Assembly (NCBI GenBank): GCA_001709035.1
Contig: LVKA01000023.1
Location: 1-64,000, forward strand
Length of the DNA: 64,000 nucleotides
Direction of reading: 5' to 3'
DNA from: Candidatus Thiodiazotropha endoloripes
Lineage (GTDB): Bacteria; Pseudomonadota; Gammaproteobacteria; Chromatiales; Chromatiaceae
The position numbers and the translations under genes are program-made. Under the pieces are notes generated by a model. That model made no database searches and had not been told where the DNA came from. It saw nothing but the letters and a program-made list of their open reading frames with translations. Shown piece by piece: positions 18,001-25,671 of this stretch (position 1 is its first letter; every line of letters begins with the position of its first letter).

Positions 18001-18391
18001 ACCAGGCCATCAGTCTGGGCCCACGCTCTTTCAACTCGAAATAGGGAAACAGCTCCTTTTTCAGTTGCGGCTCATATTTGAAGGGAAAGTGTTCACACAC
18101 CTCCTCGACAAAAAAATCGAATGGATTGATGGTCACCATGTCCGCAACCAGGTTGACCTCGATCACCAGCTTTTTGGCCTTCTCCAGAAACACACAACGG
18201 GCTATATAGTTGCCGAATGGATCCTGCTGCCAATTGAGAAATTTCTTCTGCGGTTCAATCTTCAGCGCATAGTGGTGCAAGGGTGTGCGGGTATGGGGCG
18301 CAGGACGCAGGCGAATCAGGTGAGGTGCAAGATTAACCGGGCGGTCAAAGTGGTATTCGGTACGGTGCTGTATGGCAATTCGAACTGACAT
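15005..18391 (-). CDS. Transglutaminase-like / DUF2126 (putative amidoligase) protein
   Basis: A protein of 1,128 residues. The N-terminal third is the bacterial transglutaminase-like domain with a visible Cys-His-Asp triad: C200 in KAKGSCRDSAW, H249 in DLHAWTEVF and D265 in GLDPTSG. The remainder (about 330-1120) is DUF2126, annotated in Pfam as a putative amidoligase, with the segments LRLTMGGEPTFVSIDD and HSGTGGGNHVTIG-like. Such proteins are encoded with ATP-grasp and alpha-E proteins and are thought to modify or hydrolyse amide bonds in peptides. It is the first gene of the minus-strand set and is divergent from Anbu, so the shared 194-base gap probably holds both promoters. Confidence 0.85.
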   Translation of the reverse strand: MSVRIAIQHRTEYHFDRPVNLAPHLIRLRPAPHTRTPLHHYALKIEPQKKFLNWQQDPFGNYIARCVFLEKAKKLVIEVNLVADMVTINPFDFFVEEVCEHFPFKYEPQLKKELFPYFELKERGPRLMAWLKRLKADPVGFGYQSDGKPQALEEAGQGPHIVHFLVELNQRLQQDIDYTIRMEPGVQSCEQTLTKAKGSCRDSAWLLVQILRHLGLAARFVSGYLVQLVADQKSLDGPSGPEADFTDLHAWTEVFVPGAGWIGLDPTSGLFAGEGHIPLACTPDPVSAAPIVGATDKCKVTFHHTNNVQRIHEDPRVTKPYSDSQWQAILSLGDFVDKQLQYGDVRLTMGGEPTFVSIDDMDSPEWNTAALGRHKRALAGDLLKRLKKAFTTEAILHYGQGKWYPGEPLPRWALTCAWRKDKQPVWSHPELLDQPDSSSEYNAHHAQLLIRHIQKHLNLLDDRYVIPGMEDNIYYLWKEGTLPANVGVLDSKLKDPLERSRLRRVFEQGLQKVVGYALPIAWDYHQESWVSNPWNFRRGNMYLIPGDSPMGYRLPLDSLRWEKAEERQEIHPRDPFDERQLQPEIKDRLRLTQSGMTIPLPEAPMAADDPSLFEQDDEIDGQALIRTALCVEPRSGHLHIFLPPLTELEHYLDLVNAIEAAAVETGYGVIMEGYEPPKDPRLERLQITPDPGVIEVNIQPSSSWRDLVQLNQTLYEEARQSRLGTEKFMLDGRHSGTGGGNHVTIGAADPADSPILRRPHLLRSLLTYWQHHPALSYLFSGLFIGPTSQAPRVDEARDDSLCELGIAFSEIPPGETPAPWLVDRILRHLLVDLTGNTHRSEFCIDKLYSPDSPSGRLGLVEFRGFEMPPHAQMSALQMLLLRALIARFWDTPYDRAPVSWGTELHDRFMLPHFVARDLADVVNDLNRAGYAFESPWFDPFLEFRFPRYGTINVDDLELELRFAIEPWNVLGEEVTVQGTARFVDSSVERLQTRIKGITPGRHAVTCNGRPLPLHNTGTHGEYVAGVRFKAWQPPSGLHPTIGSHAPLVFDIVDTWNRTSLGGCIYHVAHPGGRHYETFPVNANEAEARRLARFHDHGHTGGTINLSEERINPDFPYTLDLRTNPGGSR

Positions 18392-18585
18392 GGTGCGCTG
18401 GATGCTCCAGATTGGTGCTCTCGGGTGGTGTTGATAGCCATTTCAATACTTAAACAGGGTATAGAGCAGTTTTTATGCCAGCCAGGCGAAAACACTAATT
18501 ACGATTGAACCCGGAAAACGGTATCCAGGGATTTCAAATTTGTATTAAGATGCCTGGGTACACACTTAAACAGAAAGGTCGGTTT

Positions 18586-19386
18586 ATGACTTATTGTCTC
18601 GGTATCTGTGTCAAAGATGGCATGTTGTTCGCTTCTGACTCCCGTACCAATGCCGGTGTAGACTACGTGACATCCTATTCCAAGATGCATGTCTTCAACC
18701 CGGCGCCGGATCGTCTGTTTGTGATTCTCTCGGCGGGAAACCTGGCCACCACCCAGGAGATCATCAATATCATTCAACGGGATATCGACTACCCGAGCGG
18801 AGTCGACAGTCTGCTCTCTGCAAGGTACCTGTTCGAGGCAGCAGACTACGTGGGGCGGGTGAGCCAACAGGTTCAGCAACAGCACAACAGTGCGTTACAA
18901 CAAGCGGGTGTCAGTGGTGAGGTCTCGCTGATTATTGGCGGACAAATCCAAGGTCAACCCCATGGTCTGATGTTGATATATCCGCAGGGTAATCATATTG
19001 AAGCGTCAAAAAGCACCCCGTACCTGCAGATTGGAGAGACCAAGTATGGCAAACCGGTACTCGACCGGGTGCTCAGCCACGATCTGCCTTTGAATGATTG
19101 CGCCCGTTTGGCGCTGGTCTCCCTCAGCTCCACCACCATGTCCAATATCACAGTGGGACCTCCCTATGAACTGTCACTCTATCGGGCAGAAGATTTCCAA
19201 CTGGCCAGCCGCTGTAAATTTGAAGAGCAGGGGGAGTATCTGATGGAACTGCAACAAGCCTGGACCAATGGTTTGATCCAGTCGTTCAGCAACCTGCCGA
19301 GATTTGAATGGGAGGGTACAGCGTCCCAGGCGGCACTGGAACTCAATCAGAACGAAATCCATGCTTCTATCGAAAATATCGACTGA
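18586..19386 (+). CDS. Proteasome-type peptidase Anbu
   Basis: A 266-residue Ntn-hydrolase of the Anbu (ancestral beta subunit) family, related to HslV and proteasome beta subunits. I start at the ATG at 18586 because an AAAGG site precedes it and because Thr then becomes residue 1 after Met removal, as required for the nucleophile. Asp17 (ASDSRT) and a Lys at about 32 match the other catalytic positions. The frame is open upstream to 18505, but that extension would bury the Thr. It is divergently transcribed from the transglutaminase, ATP-grasp and alpha-E genes, the known Anbu neighbourhood. It probably forms a self-compartmentalised cytosolic assembly; its natural substrates are unknown. 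Confidence 0.88.
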   Translation: MTYCLGICVKDGMLFASDSRTNAGVDYVTSYSKMHVFNPAPDRLFVILSAGNLATTQEIINIIQRDIDYPSGVDSLLSARYLFEAADYVGRVSQQVQQQHNSALQQAGVSGEVSLIIGGQIQGQPHGLMLIYPQGNHIEASKSTPYLQIGETKYGKPVLDRVLSHDLPLNDCARLALVSLSSTTMSNITVGPPYELSLYRAEDFQLASRCKFEEQGEYLMELQQAWTNGLIQSFSNLPRFEWEGTASQAALELNQNEIHASIENID

Positions 19387-19461
19387 GGGGGTATCTCAGG
19401 TTGGCGGACGTTGATCCAGGCACTTCGCCATATGATTGAATTTAAACTTGAGCGACTGCCA

Positions 19462-19710
19462 CTAGCTAGCCTGTCGGATTTTGAGTTCAGTAGTGAGTCT
19501 GAGTATTCCATCCTCACCTAGAACGCCAATTGACTTTTCCTGACTGTTTTTCAGCACGGTAAGGGCGTGGCCCAAGCCCGGTCTTCTGATGCAGACCAGT
19601 TTCCAGCCAAATTTCTTCAGGATCGACATTCCCTCGACTTGTTTCTCGTTGATATACATCTGAGGTGAAGTTGGGACTGGCCCCATTCCTACCCGTTTAT
19701 CTGATGACAT
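19462..19710 (-). CDS. Hypothetical protein, about 82 residues
   Basis: A small soluble protein without a recognised family. The frame opens at a TTG (19743), but the ATG at 19710 has an AGGGGA ribosome site 8 bases upstream and is preferred (MSSDKRVG). The middle has a basic GWKLVCIRRPG segment; the C-terminus is an alternating hydrophobic/charged stretch. A good σ70-like promoter lies upstream on the same strand, which supports expression. Confidence 0.55.
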   Translation of the reverse strand: MSSDKRVGMGPVPTSPQMYINEKQVEGMSILKKFGWKLVCIRRPGLGHALTVLKNSQEKSIGVLGEDGILRLTTELKIRQAS

Positions 19711-19852
19711 AACATCATTCCCCTGGAAATTATTATTACTCAATCAGTTACTTCATTTATCGGTGGTTGCTGCGCAAGCTGAAGTATCCTTGATGTTCCC
19801 TACTTAAAAATGATAGCGCAATTAACTGCAAGCGCGTTTAATTAGATACAAA

Positions 19853-19881
19853 TTAATAGTTAATCAAGTGGCTCAAGTCAA
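19853..19881 (-). promoter_or_regulatory. σ70-type promoter candidate
   Basis: On the minus strand, TTGACT (19881-19876) and TATTAA (19858-19853) are separated by exactly 17 bases. It lies about 140 bases before the start of the 82-residue hypothetical gene. The rest of 19744-20100 is AT-rich, and I see no gene or other signal in it. Confidence 0.45.
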
Positions 19882-20100
19882 TGTTTTTTTAGATGTTAAC
19901 AATCTTGAGGAATAGAATATGATCAAATCAACAACGAATTGATACAGATTAAAAAAACCTTATGGAAGCAGGAGTTGCAACCAGATTTCAGTGAGCATTT
20001 CTGGGTAAAATGCCCTAGGCGTTTAATTCCCATTCGGTTTGTACTTGTTTTTTGGAACACCCTGGGTCGGGAGAGAAAGTTCTTCCGAAAGTAGTGAAAT

Positions 20101-20910
20101 TCAAATGCCGGCTAAAAAAGTATCGATCTCAAACCAGAATTTCTCGTGGCCATACAGGTCATTATGTCGGCCATTTATCAACACGACCAGTTTACCTTTG
20201 ATCCTGGCTAATCCTTCTGCTTGATCCAGAGGTATGATCCGATCGTCAGAGCCGTGTAGGATCAGAACTGGGGCCTTAACCCCATTCAGATAGCTGGCGG
20301 AGTCCATTGGGAACTTAAGCAGCAGATCCGAGGGTAACAGAGGGAAGTGGTAATCTGCCAAATCAGTTAAACTGTAAAAGGGAGCATACAGAATCATGCC
20401 TCCGAGATCGGCTTTTGAAGCCAGTTGGATGGCAACACCCGTACCGATCGAACGTCCATAAAGTATGATTTTAGAGCTCTCCCAGCCCGCTTTTTTCAGA
20501 TATTCAAGAAACAGTGCGGCATCGGCAAACAGATTCTCCTCACTCAACTCGCCACTGCTCTTACCATAGCTGCGGTAGTCCATCGCCAGGAAACTGTAGT
20601 TTCGATCGACAAAGGGTTCGGCTGCGTATTGCATCGACAACATATTTTCCGCATTACCATGAAAATGGAGAATTACCCCTTTTGGTTTTATTGCCCTGAA
20701 GAGTACTCCATGTAACCTGGCGCCATCAGGGGTATCGATAAAAAGTTCCTGGTGATCGATGGTGAAGGTAAACTCGGTGTCGGTATCGATCCGGCTTGCG
20801 GGAAAAATGATGTTAACCTGATTGAGGTAGTAATAGAGACACAAAATGGCATAGCCAAGGAAAATCGAAAGAATTGTGAAATAGGATTTTTTTAAGAGAG
20901 AAAAAAGCAT
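20101..20910 (-). CDS. Membrane-anchored alpha/beta hydrolase (ABHD13/Bem46-like)
   Basis: A serine hydrolase of about 269 residues. An N-terminal hydrophobic helix (YFTILSIFLGYAILCLYYYL) is followed by an alpha/beta hydrolase fold with an oxyanion-type HFHGNAEN segment, a nucleophile elbow GRSIGTG, an acidic residue in HGSDDRIIP and a His in GRHNDLYG. The frame is open from a TTG at 20979; I chose the ATG at 20910 because it leaves a short basic N-terminus before the membrane helix, but neither start has a clear ribosome site. Likely an esterase or acylhydrolase at the cytoplasmic membrane; substrate unknown. Confidence 0.75.
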   Translation of the reverse strand: MLFSLLKKSYFTILSIFLGYAILCLYYYLNQVNIIFPASRIDTDTEFTFTIDHQELFIDTPDGARLHGVLFRAIKPKGVILHFHGNAENMLSMQYAAEPFVDRNYSFLAMDYRSYGKSSGELSEENLFADAALFLEYLKKAGWESSKIILYGRSIGTGVAIQLASKADLGGMILYAPFYSLTDLADYHFPLLPSDLLLKFPMDSASYLNGVKAPVLILHGSDDRIIPLDQAEGLARIKGKLVVLINGRHNDLYGHEKFWFEIDTFLAGI

Positions 20911-20976
20911 TTTGAAAGAGTGGTGCCAGACAGATTTCTGTAAGTGTAGTCGCAATTTGAAAAATAAGTGATTCGT

Positions 20977-21012
20977 CAAAAAAAGCCCTGCCTAAAAATA
21001 AACAGGGCTTTA
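20977..21012 (-). terminator. Rho-independent terminator
   Basis: Inverted repeat AAAGCCCTG / CAGGGCTTT with a 12-base AT-rich loop. On the minus strand the stem runs straight into a T tract. It lies directly downstream of the decayed minus-strand gene at 21035-21497 and before the hydrolase gene. Confidence 0.7.
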
Positions 21013-21034
21013 TCACTAAGTACACTAGGATAAC

Positions 21035-21497
21035 TCAATATGAGCTTAGCTGCTGATGACTATTGAGTCGGTCTTTGCATGTGATATTGAGCGTATCAAG
21101 TACTGTATGCCAGCCATCTGATGCAGCAAAACCTTTTGTTTGTGTGACTGAATCAGGTATGGGATAGGTTCTATTTGCAACAGATTCAACATTACTCGAA
21201 ACAGATGTTGTCAATGCGTCACGATTTGAAATAGCTTACATTTAATAACCAAGTGCCATTTAAGAATAGTATGACTTCGCGTCTGCGCCACCCTATACCC
21301 AGAGGTTCGGGTAAGCCATCATCGCTAGCCGTTGCTGACAGCATAATACCGCTACACGTATACCCATACTGGGTGTTGAATGCGGTCACAATCTGATCGA
21401 TTCCTGCCTCAATAACCGGCGGTTCATTCGCATCAGCAGAACACTCATAACAGCTCTGTATCTTTGGGCCTGTTAAACAAAACAGTTGATGATTATA
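21035..21497 (-). pseudogene. Decayed gene remnant, unknown family
   Basis: Two long stop-free stretches on the minus strand in different frames join end to end. The first (21497 down to a TGA at 21219-21221) reads like protein, with GPKIQSCYECSADANEPP, then a stretch containing IEAGIDQIVTAFNTQ and GYTCSGIMLSA. The second (to a TGA at 21035-21037) includes NRTYPIPDSVTQTKGFAA and GWHTVLDTLNITCKDR. No ATG, GTG or TTG opens the first segment near its 5' end. I read this as one secreted or Cys-containing protein gene that lost its 5' end and suffered a frameshift around 21215-21235. A terminator follows its stop, supporting a former gene. Confidence 0.45.
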
Positions 21498-21976
21498 TTA
21501 TTTTATGGCTGCCAGACCGAGTAGATCCACTGGTCGTCTCAATTTTGTCTTGTACTCGATAAGCGCTATCCGATTCATCAGCGGGATCTCAGTACCCAAT
21601 AGAGATTTCGATTCAGTGGCGAGAAAGTCTAATTCCAAAGAGGTCCGTTTTTCATTTTTTTATCGAATATTTTTGCTCCATTTGGATTGCCGACTTCAAT
21701 TTTAATGCCACAATAGATGAATTGGATATATTCCAGTCCCCATCCTTCGCTGACCTCGCAATAGCGCTGTGGAGGCTTTCTGATCTGTTCATTTCCAAGC
21801 AAAACAACCTTTTTAAACAGTTTGCCAGGAACAAACAGATCGATATCATTCAGCTCTCGTTTTGATCCATACCCAATTGCCGCCAAGCCGCTACATATCA
21901 AAAATGGAATCTGATGCTGATTCAAAAGGGATACGATCCACTGGAGTGCTTCTGATTGGTTTTTATTCTTGATCAT
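21498..21976 (-). pseudogene. Nucleotidyltransferase-fold protein, frameshifted
   Basis: The first 105 or so residues (from the ATG at 21976) resemble a small nucleotidyltransferase-like protein, with the GSKRELNDIDLFVP segment matching the GS...DxD active-site region. The frame then stops at KNGPLWN. In the -1 frame the DNA continues with LELDFLATESKSLLGTEIP and then LMNRIALIEYKTKLRRP-VDLL, a plausible C-terminal helix of this family, to a TAA at 21498-21500. The frames meet at a run of seven T on the plus strand (seven A in the message, 21655-21661). One more A would restore a reading frame of about 158 codons. It could be a true mutation, a sequencing error or slippage. Confidence 0.65.
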
Positions 21977-22296
21977 TATTCACGAAAAGCGATTCTCAAA
22001 TGTAGATTGTAATAATTTGTGTGAATTTGGCTGACTTGTTGATCTATGTCATAGAATGTCTGATATCGAGCTCGGTATAAGGTGTAAATCATTCATAATA
22101 TACTAATAGAGATTGTTTGATTCACTCTGTTTTGATGAAACAATCGGCAAATGGAAAAGGGTAACTATCTGGCTCTCTTCCATGTAATTAGCAGTTCAGT
22201 CTGGGAATAGGTCATTAACACTCAACTATTTGTGTAGATATCAAGTATTTGCACGAAATACATGAGATTGATCGTCTGATGTGACAGGAGTTGACA
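21977..22296. other. Non-coding gap upstream of the PilZ gene
   Basis: About 320 AT-rich bases between the broken nucleotidyltransferase gene and the PilZ gene, which diverge here. I see no ORF or RNA gene. Promoters for both directions are expected, but I cannot place them with confidence. Confidence 0.4.
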
Positions 22297-22638
22297 GTGG
22301 AGAACCGCTACTATCCGCGTATTCGACTATCCATGAACGTGGACCTGATCCGAAGGGGGCAATCTATCGGTAGCGCTGTGACAAAAGATTTAAGTCTTGG
22401 TGGGCTCTCTCTGCAGCTAGACAAACTAACCCTTGTTCCGAACGATATCGTTCTAATAAAAGTATGGATGCATGGGGCGTTACAAACACTACAGGGATTT
22501 GTTGTCTATACGGATAGTCGTCAGAGTGGTGTCATGCTCATCGGTATGAGCAGAGAGGCAACACGCGCCTATTTCAATTTTCTGAGGGATATGGATATAC
22601 CACTCAGAATGGCACTCGATAAACTAGTCGCTAATTGA
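22297..22638 (+). CDS. PilZ domain protein
   Basis: A 113-residue single-domain PilZ protein. The N-terminal R-rich segment ENRYYPRIRL supplies the RxxxR c-di-GMP motif and TKDLSLGGLSL supplies the D/NxSxxG motif. I start at the GTG at 22297: an ACAGGAG ribosome site ends 6 bases before it, while the TTG at 22291 touches that site. It is likely a cytosolic cyclic-di-GMP receptor; the target process is not shown by its neighbours. Confidence 0.85.
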   Translation: MENRYYPRIRLSMNVDLIRRGQSIGSAVTKDLSLGGLSLQLDKLTLVPNDIVLIKVWMHGALQTLQGFVVYTDSRQSGVMLIGMSREATRAYFNFLRDMDIPLRMALDKLVAN

Positions 22639-22782
22639 AAGGCTTATCTGTTATGAACAGAGTTCCTGCCCAATTGGTTGTTTGCCCATCTATGACTCAT
22701 CTGACATCCTGATAGTCAGATTCTGTCTGTAACCGGTTTGGCATCAGACGGATTCTTGTCCGGCCCTAATATCCTCTGAATG

Positions 22783-23475
22783 CTATCGATAACAACTATT
22801 AAACTTATGGATCTCTTTATCCGCTTTGTTTCTGCAATCTTTTATGCGTTTCAGGCAGGCATTGGACGATTCTGTCTGTTGTAAACATTGCTTTATCTCT
22901 TGGAGAACGAATTCTTTGAATGTTGTCGTTTTTTGTTGAGTGGGCGGGCTTGTTTTTCTGCTGATCTTAAGAGCTCTTGAAATAGTGGTTTGCGCATCTG
23001 TCAGTGGAAATGAGCTCTCTTTATTACGGCCACTGCTCAGATAATATCTAACCACAAGTTTGTTACCATCCATTATCTGTACCAAGGTTTCTGAGAGCCC
23101 CTCGTTTTCCTTTCCATGCCAGATTAAAAATTCAACCTGTTGCTGTTGCCATTTATAGGCATCTACACCGACACCCATAATCTGCAGATCTTTCTGTCTG
23201 CTCAGGTTTATCGGTTTCTTGTTGTCAATGCGCAGTGTGGGTGGGGTATTCCAATCTACAGGATCGGAAAAATCCTCAGATGGTTTGAATTTGGCCCAAA
23301 CTTCACCGCTTCTTGAGATGCGATACAAGGAGAAGCTGTCACCCCGCCCGTTTTTTACCATAGCTGTATTGTCTGAGGTTTTTGATGGGCCGGTGCTGTT
23401 TTTGTCGACCTTCCAATCTGCCGGTGTGATGGAGGAAACAATTAATAAAGGTAAGAATGAAAAGAACCTTCTCAC
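22783..23475 (-). CDS. Secreted hypothetical protein
   Basis: About 230 residues starting at a GTG (23475) with an AAGGAG site 7 bases upstream, rather than the ATG at 23511. From this start, RR then FFSFLPLLIVSSITPA forms a normal signal peptide. The mature part has a β-rich, Trp-containing domain (about 25-165), then a Thr/Lys linker and a C-terminal helical segment with four Cys (CLQQ, CLKR, DCRN, SCYR), which may form disulfides in the periplasm. I recognise no family. It stands alone, convergent with the PilZ gene. Confidence 0.6.
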   Translation of the reverse strand: MRRFFSFLPLLIVSSITPADWKVDKNSTGPSKTSDNTAMVKNGRGDSFSLYRISRSGEVWAKFKPSEDFSDPVDWNTPPTLRIDNKKPINLSRQKDLQIMGVGVDAYKWQQQQVEFLIWHGKENEGLSETLVQIMDGNKLVVRYYLSSGRNKESSFPLTDAQTTISRALKISRKTSPPTQQKTTTFKEFVLQEIKQCLQQTESSNACLKRIKDCRNKADKEIHKFNSCYR

Positions 23476-23511
23476 TTGTATCTCCTTTGGATTGGTAGAT
23501 AGTGACTTCAT

Positions 23512-24057
23512 AGCTGAACTTAATTGGCTTTATGAATGAAAGTTTTTATCGTTTATTTACCTTGGTTTTTGATGTTATCGGCATTCACAAAACTAAATCT
23601 GAAATCAGGATTTGATGTTCTTATGCTTTAGTATAAGCACGATTTGGGATGTTAACTGGCGACAATCAGTGGTTTAGGATTCTATTGGACTGAGCTGACT
23701 GTCACAGGGTGTCTGCTTCGTTGTCTATCAATTGGCTCTCTACAGAAGTTGAGAGATTGCTTAAAGATACTGGTGTTGTATGGCGAGATTTAGTTGTTTT
23801 TCAGTCTACTAATTTGTTGGTCAACTCGACAGCAGACACGATATTCCCGCTGCAACTGTCTACCAAGAAATCCCTGGCCGCATGAAGCTGATACATCATT
23901 TTGGCTGAACGCCAAGTAGCTTGCTCTGAACTGCACTGGGTGGAATCGTGCATCTATTACTCGGCAAAATGGTGGCCTGGAGACCAGGAAGCGATCAAGC
24001 CGGGTTTCTGGCTGTGAGCCCTGCTTAAAAGCAAAAAGATGGTTGCTCCTGAAATAA
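23512..24057. other. Gene-poor stretch before the attachment site
   Basis: About 550 bases with no ORF I would defend on either strand and no RNA gene recognised. It ends at the hairpin terminator and truncated tRNA that mark the left edge of the integrated element. Confidence 0.4.
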
Positions 24058-24060
24058 AAA

Positions 24061-24088
24061 AAGCACTTAGGTTTAAACCTAAGTGCTT
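24061..24088 (-). terminator. Perfect 28-bp palindrome, original tRNA-Asn terminator
   Basis: A perfectly self-complementary 28-base sequence (centre TTTAAA) flanked by an A-rich run on its left, which gives a U-run on the minus strand. It lies eight bases from the displaced 3' end of tRNA-Asn and most likely terminated the tRNA gene before the element integrated. Confidence 0.75.
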
Positions 24089-24095
24089 GTTTTAA

Positions 24096-24143
24096 TTGGC
24101 TCCCCGGGACAGGCTCGAACTGCCGACCTAGTGATTAACAGTC
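24096..24143 (-). repeat. attL: displaced 3' part of tRNA-Asn
   Basis: Forty-eight bases identical to 42602-42649, covering the tRNA-Asn 3' end, T arm, variable loop and anticodon region. Identity ends at 24143; beyond it the sequence is not tRNA. This is the left attachment core left by site-specific integration. It lacks the D arm and 5' acceptor half and cannot be a functional tRNA. Confidence 0.92.
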
Positions 24144-24281
24144 CCTCCATAATAGTGTTTCCTGGTACTAGATGAAACCCAGTGAAATACCTTCAATGAT
24201 ATATTAACTCTATAAAAACAAACAAAAATCCTGTTATAATCCTTTCATGGGGTTTCATTAGAATTCACCCATTGCAAAGTC

Positions 24282-24312
24282 AAATCTGCTACCCCAATCA
24301 CACTCGGGGTAG
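24282..24312 (+). repeat. Arm-type integrase site candidate
   Basis: The sequence TGCTACCCCAA lies between attL and the integrase gene and includes an inverted partner (GGGGTAG) 10 bases on. The same TGCTACCCCAA is found just inside the right end (about 42548-42558). Short repeats near both cores are typical of integrase arm-binding or excisionase sites; the assignment is inference. Confidence 0.4.
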
Positions 24313-24328
24313 CGCTGGGGTAACACTG

Positions 24329-25576
24329 ATGAAGTTCACTGATCGAAAAATCAAGAACTTAAAGCCGAAATCTGAGCGATACGAAGTCTGGGAGGGTAAC
24401 GGGCTAGGGGTGCGAGTTACCCCAAAAGGAGTGAAATCCTGGGTGTTTATGTATCGTTTTCAGGAAAAAGCCAGGAGGTTAACACTGGGCCGATACCCAA
24501 AGATGACAGTAGCAGAGGCGCATTCAGAGCATGGTAAGGCGCTACTTGCATTGGAAAAGGGAATCGATCCTGGAAAGGTTGAGGTTGAGAAGAGGCGAGA
24601 GAACAGAAGAGCGCCGACAGTGAAAATGTTGGTAGACGAATACATCGAGAAGTGGGCTAAGCCCAGAAAGCGATCTTGGAAGAAAGACCAAAGCACACTA
24701 GATCGAGATGTTGTCTCAGAGTGGGGTAGACGCAAAGCCAAAGACATCACCCGGCGGGATGTGGTCATTATGTTGGATGGAATCGTAGAGCGTGGAGCTC
24801 CCATACAAGCCAACCGAACTTTGGCCGTTGTTCGTAAGATGTTCAATTTTGCCGTTTCACGTGACATTATGGCCTCTAATCCGTGCCTGCAGGTAAAGCC
24901 TCCAGCACCAGAGAATCAGCGTAATCGGACACTGAGTGCTGATGAAATCAAAATCCTGTGGAAAGCATTAGACCTGGTCGGCCTGAAATCAGGAAATGAC
25001 CAAGAAAAACCGATTTCTATGTCAAAAGGAACAGCTTTGGCTCTGCAATTTCAATTACTTACAGCCCAGAGAAAGGGGGAAGTTGCAGCCGCAGAGTGGT
25101 CTGAAATCGATATTGATGGGAAGGTTTGGACAATCCCGGCAGAAAAATCCAAGAATAATTTACCTCACCGGGTTCCACTCTCACCCCAGGCAGTCTCACT
25201 ACTTGAACTGATCAAGAAAGAGTCCAAGAAATCAATCTGGTTGTTTCCCTCACCAAGAGGGCAGGGGCAAAAACACATTCTCGAAACCGCGATTGATCAT
25301 GCTGTACGCTTGAATCAAGAGCCCATTGGGATAAATCACTGGGTACCACACGATCTAAGAAGAACGGCTGCTTCGATAATGACATCCATAGGGATCTCTC
25401 GATTAGTCGTATCCAAGATACTGAATCACGTAGAAAGCGGAATAACCGCTGTCTATGACAGGCATAGCTATGATGCCGAGAAACGCAACGCCCTGGAGGC
25501 CTGGGGGCGTAAACTAGACCAAATTCTAACCGGCGAAAATAAGGGTGATGTAATACCGATACACAAAGCCGGTTGA
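24329..25576 (+). CDS. int: P4-type tyrosine integrase
   Basis: A 415-residue tyrosine recombinase adjacent to attL. It has an N-terminal DUF4102-like arm-binding domain (MKFTDRKIKNLKPK, GVRVTPKGVKSW, LGRYPKMTVAEA), a SAM-like core-binding domain (about 95-185) and a catalytic domain. Catalytic residues: R248 in TAQRKGEV, Lys near 273, H341 and R344 in HDLRR, H367 and the nucleophile Y376 nine residues later. I start at the ATG that gives MKFTDRK; 19 further codons upstream are open but outside the family consensus. It would integrate and excise the element at tRNA-Asn. Confidence 0.93.
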   Translation: MKFTDRKIKNLKPKSERYEVWEGNGLGVRVTPKGVKSWVFMYRFQEKARRLTLGRYPKMTVAEAHSEHGKALLALEKGIDPGKVEVEKRRENRRAPTVKMLVDEYIEKWAKPRKRSWKKDQSTLDRDVVSEWGRRKAKDITRRDVVIMLDGIVERGAPIQANRTLAVVRKMFNFAVSRDIMASNPCLQVKPPAPENQRNRTLSADEIKILWKALDLVGLKSGNDQEKPISMSKGTALALQFQLLTAQRKGEVAAAEWSEIDIDGKVWTIPAEKSKNNLPHRVPLSPQAVSLLELIKKESKKSIWLFPSPRGQGQKHILETAIDHAVRLNQEPIGINHWVPHDLRRTAASIMTSIGISRLVVSKILNHVESGITAVYDRHSYDAEKRNALEAWGRKLDQILTGENKGDVIPIHKAG

Positions 25577-25671
25577 CAGAGTACGCCAGATCTAGGCTCG
25601 CTACCGAAAAGCCGACTCCCTCGTCGGCCTGATCTGGCATTTAATTGAGGGTGAACATTGGAGGGAATGTC

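Noticed and set aside
24096-24143. Second tRNA-Asn gene
   Set aside because: Only the 3' half is present; the D arm and 5' acceptor are missing.
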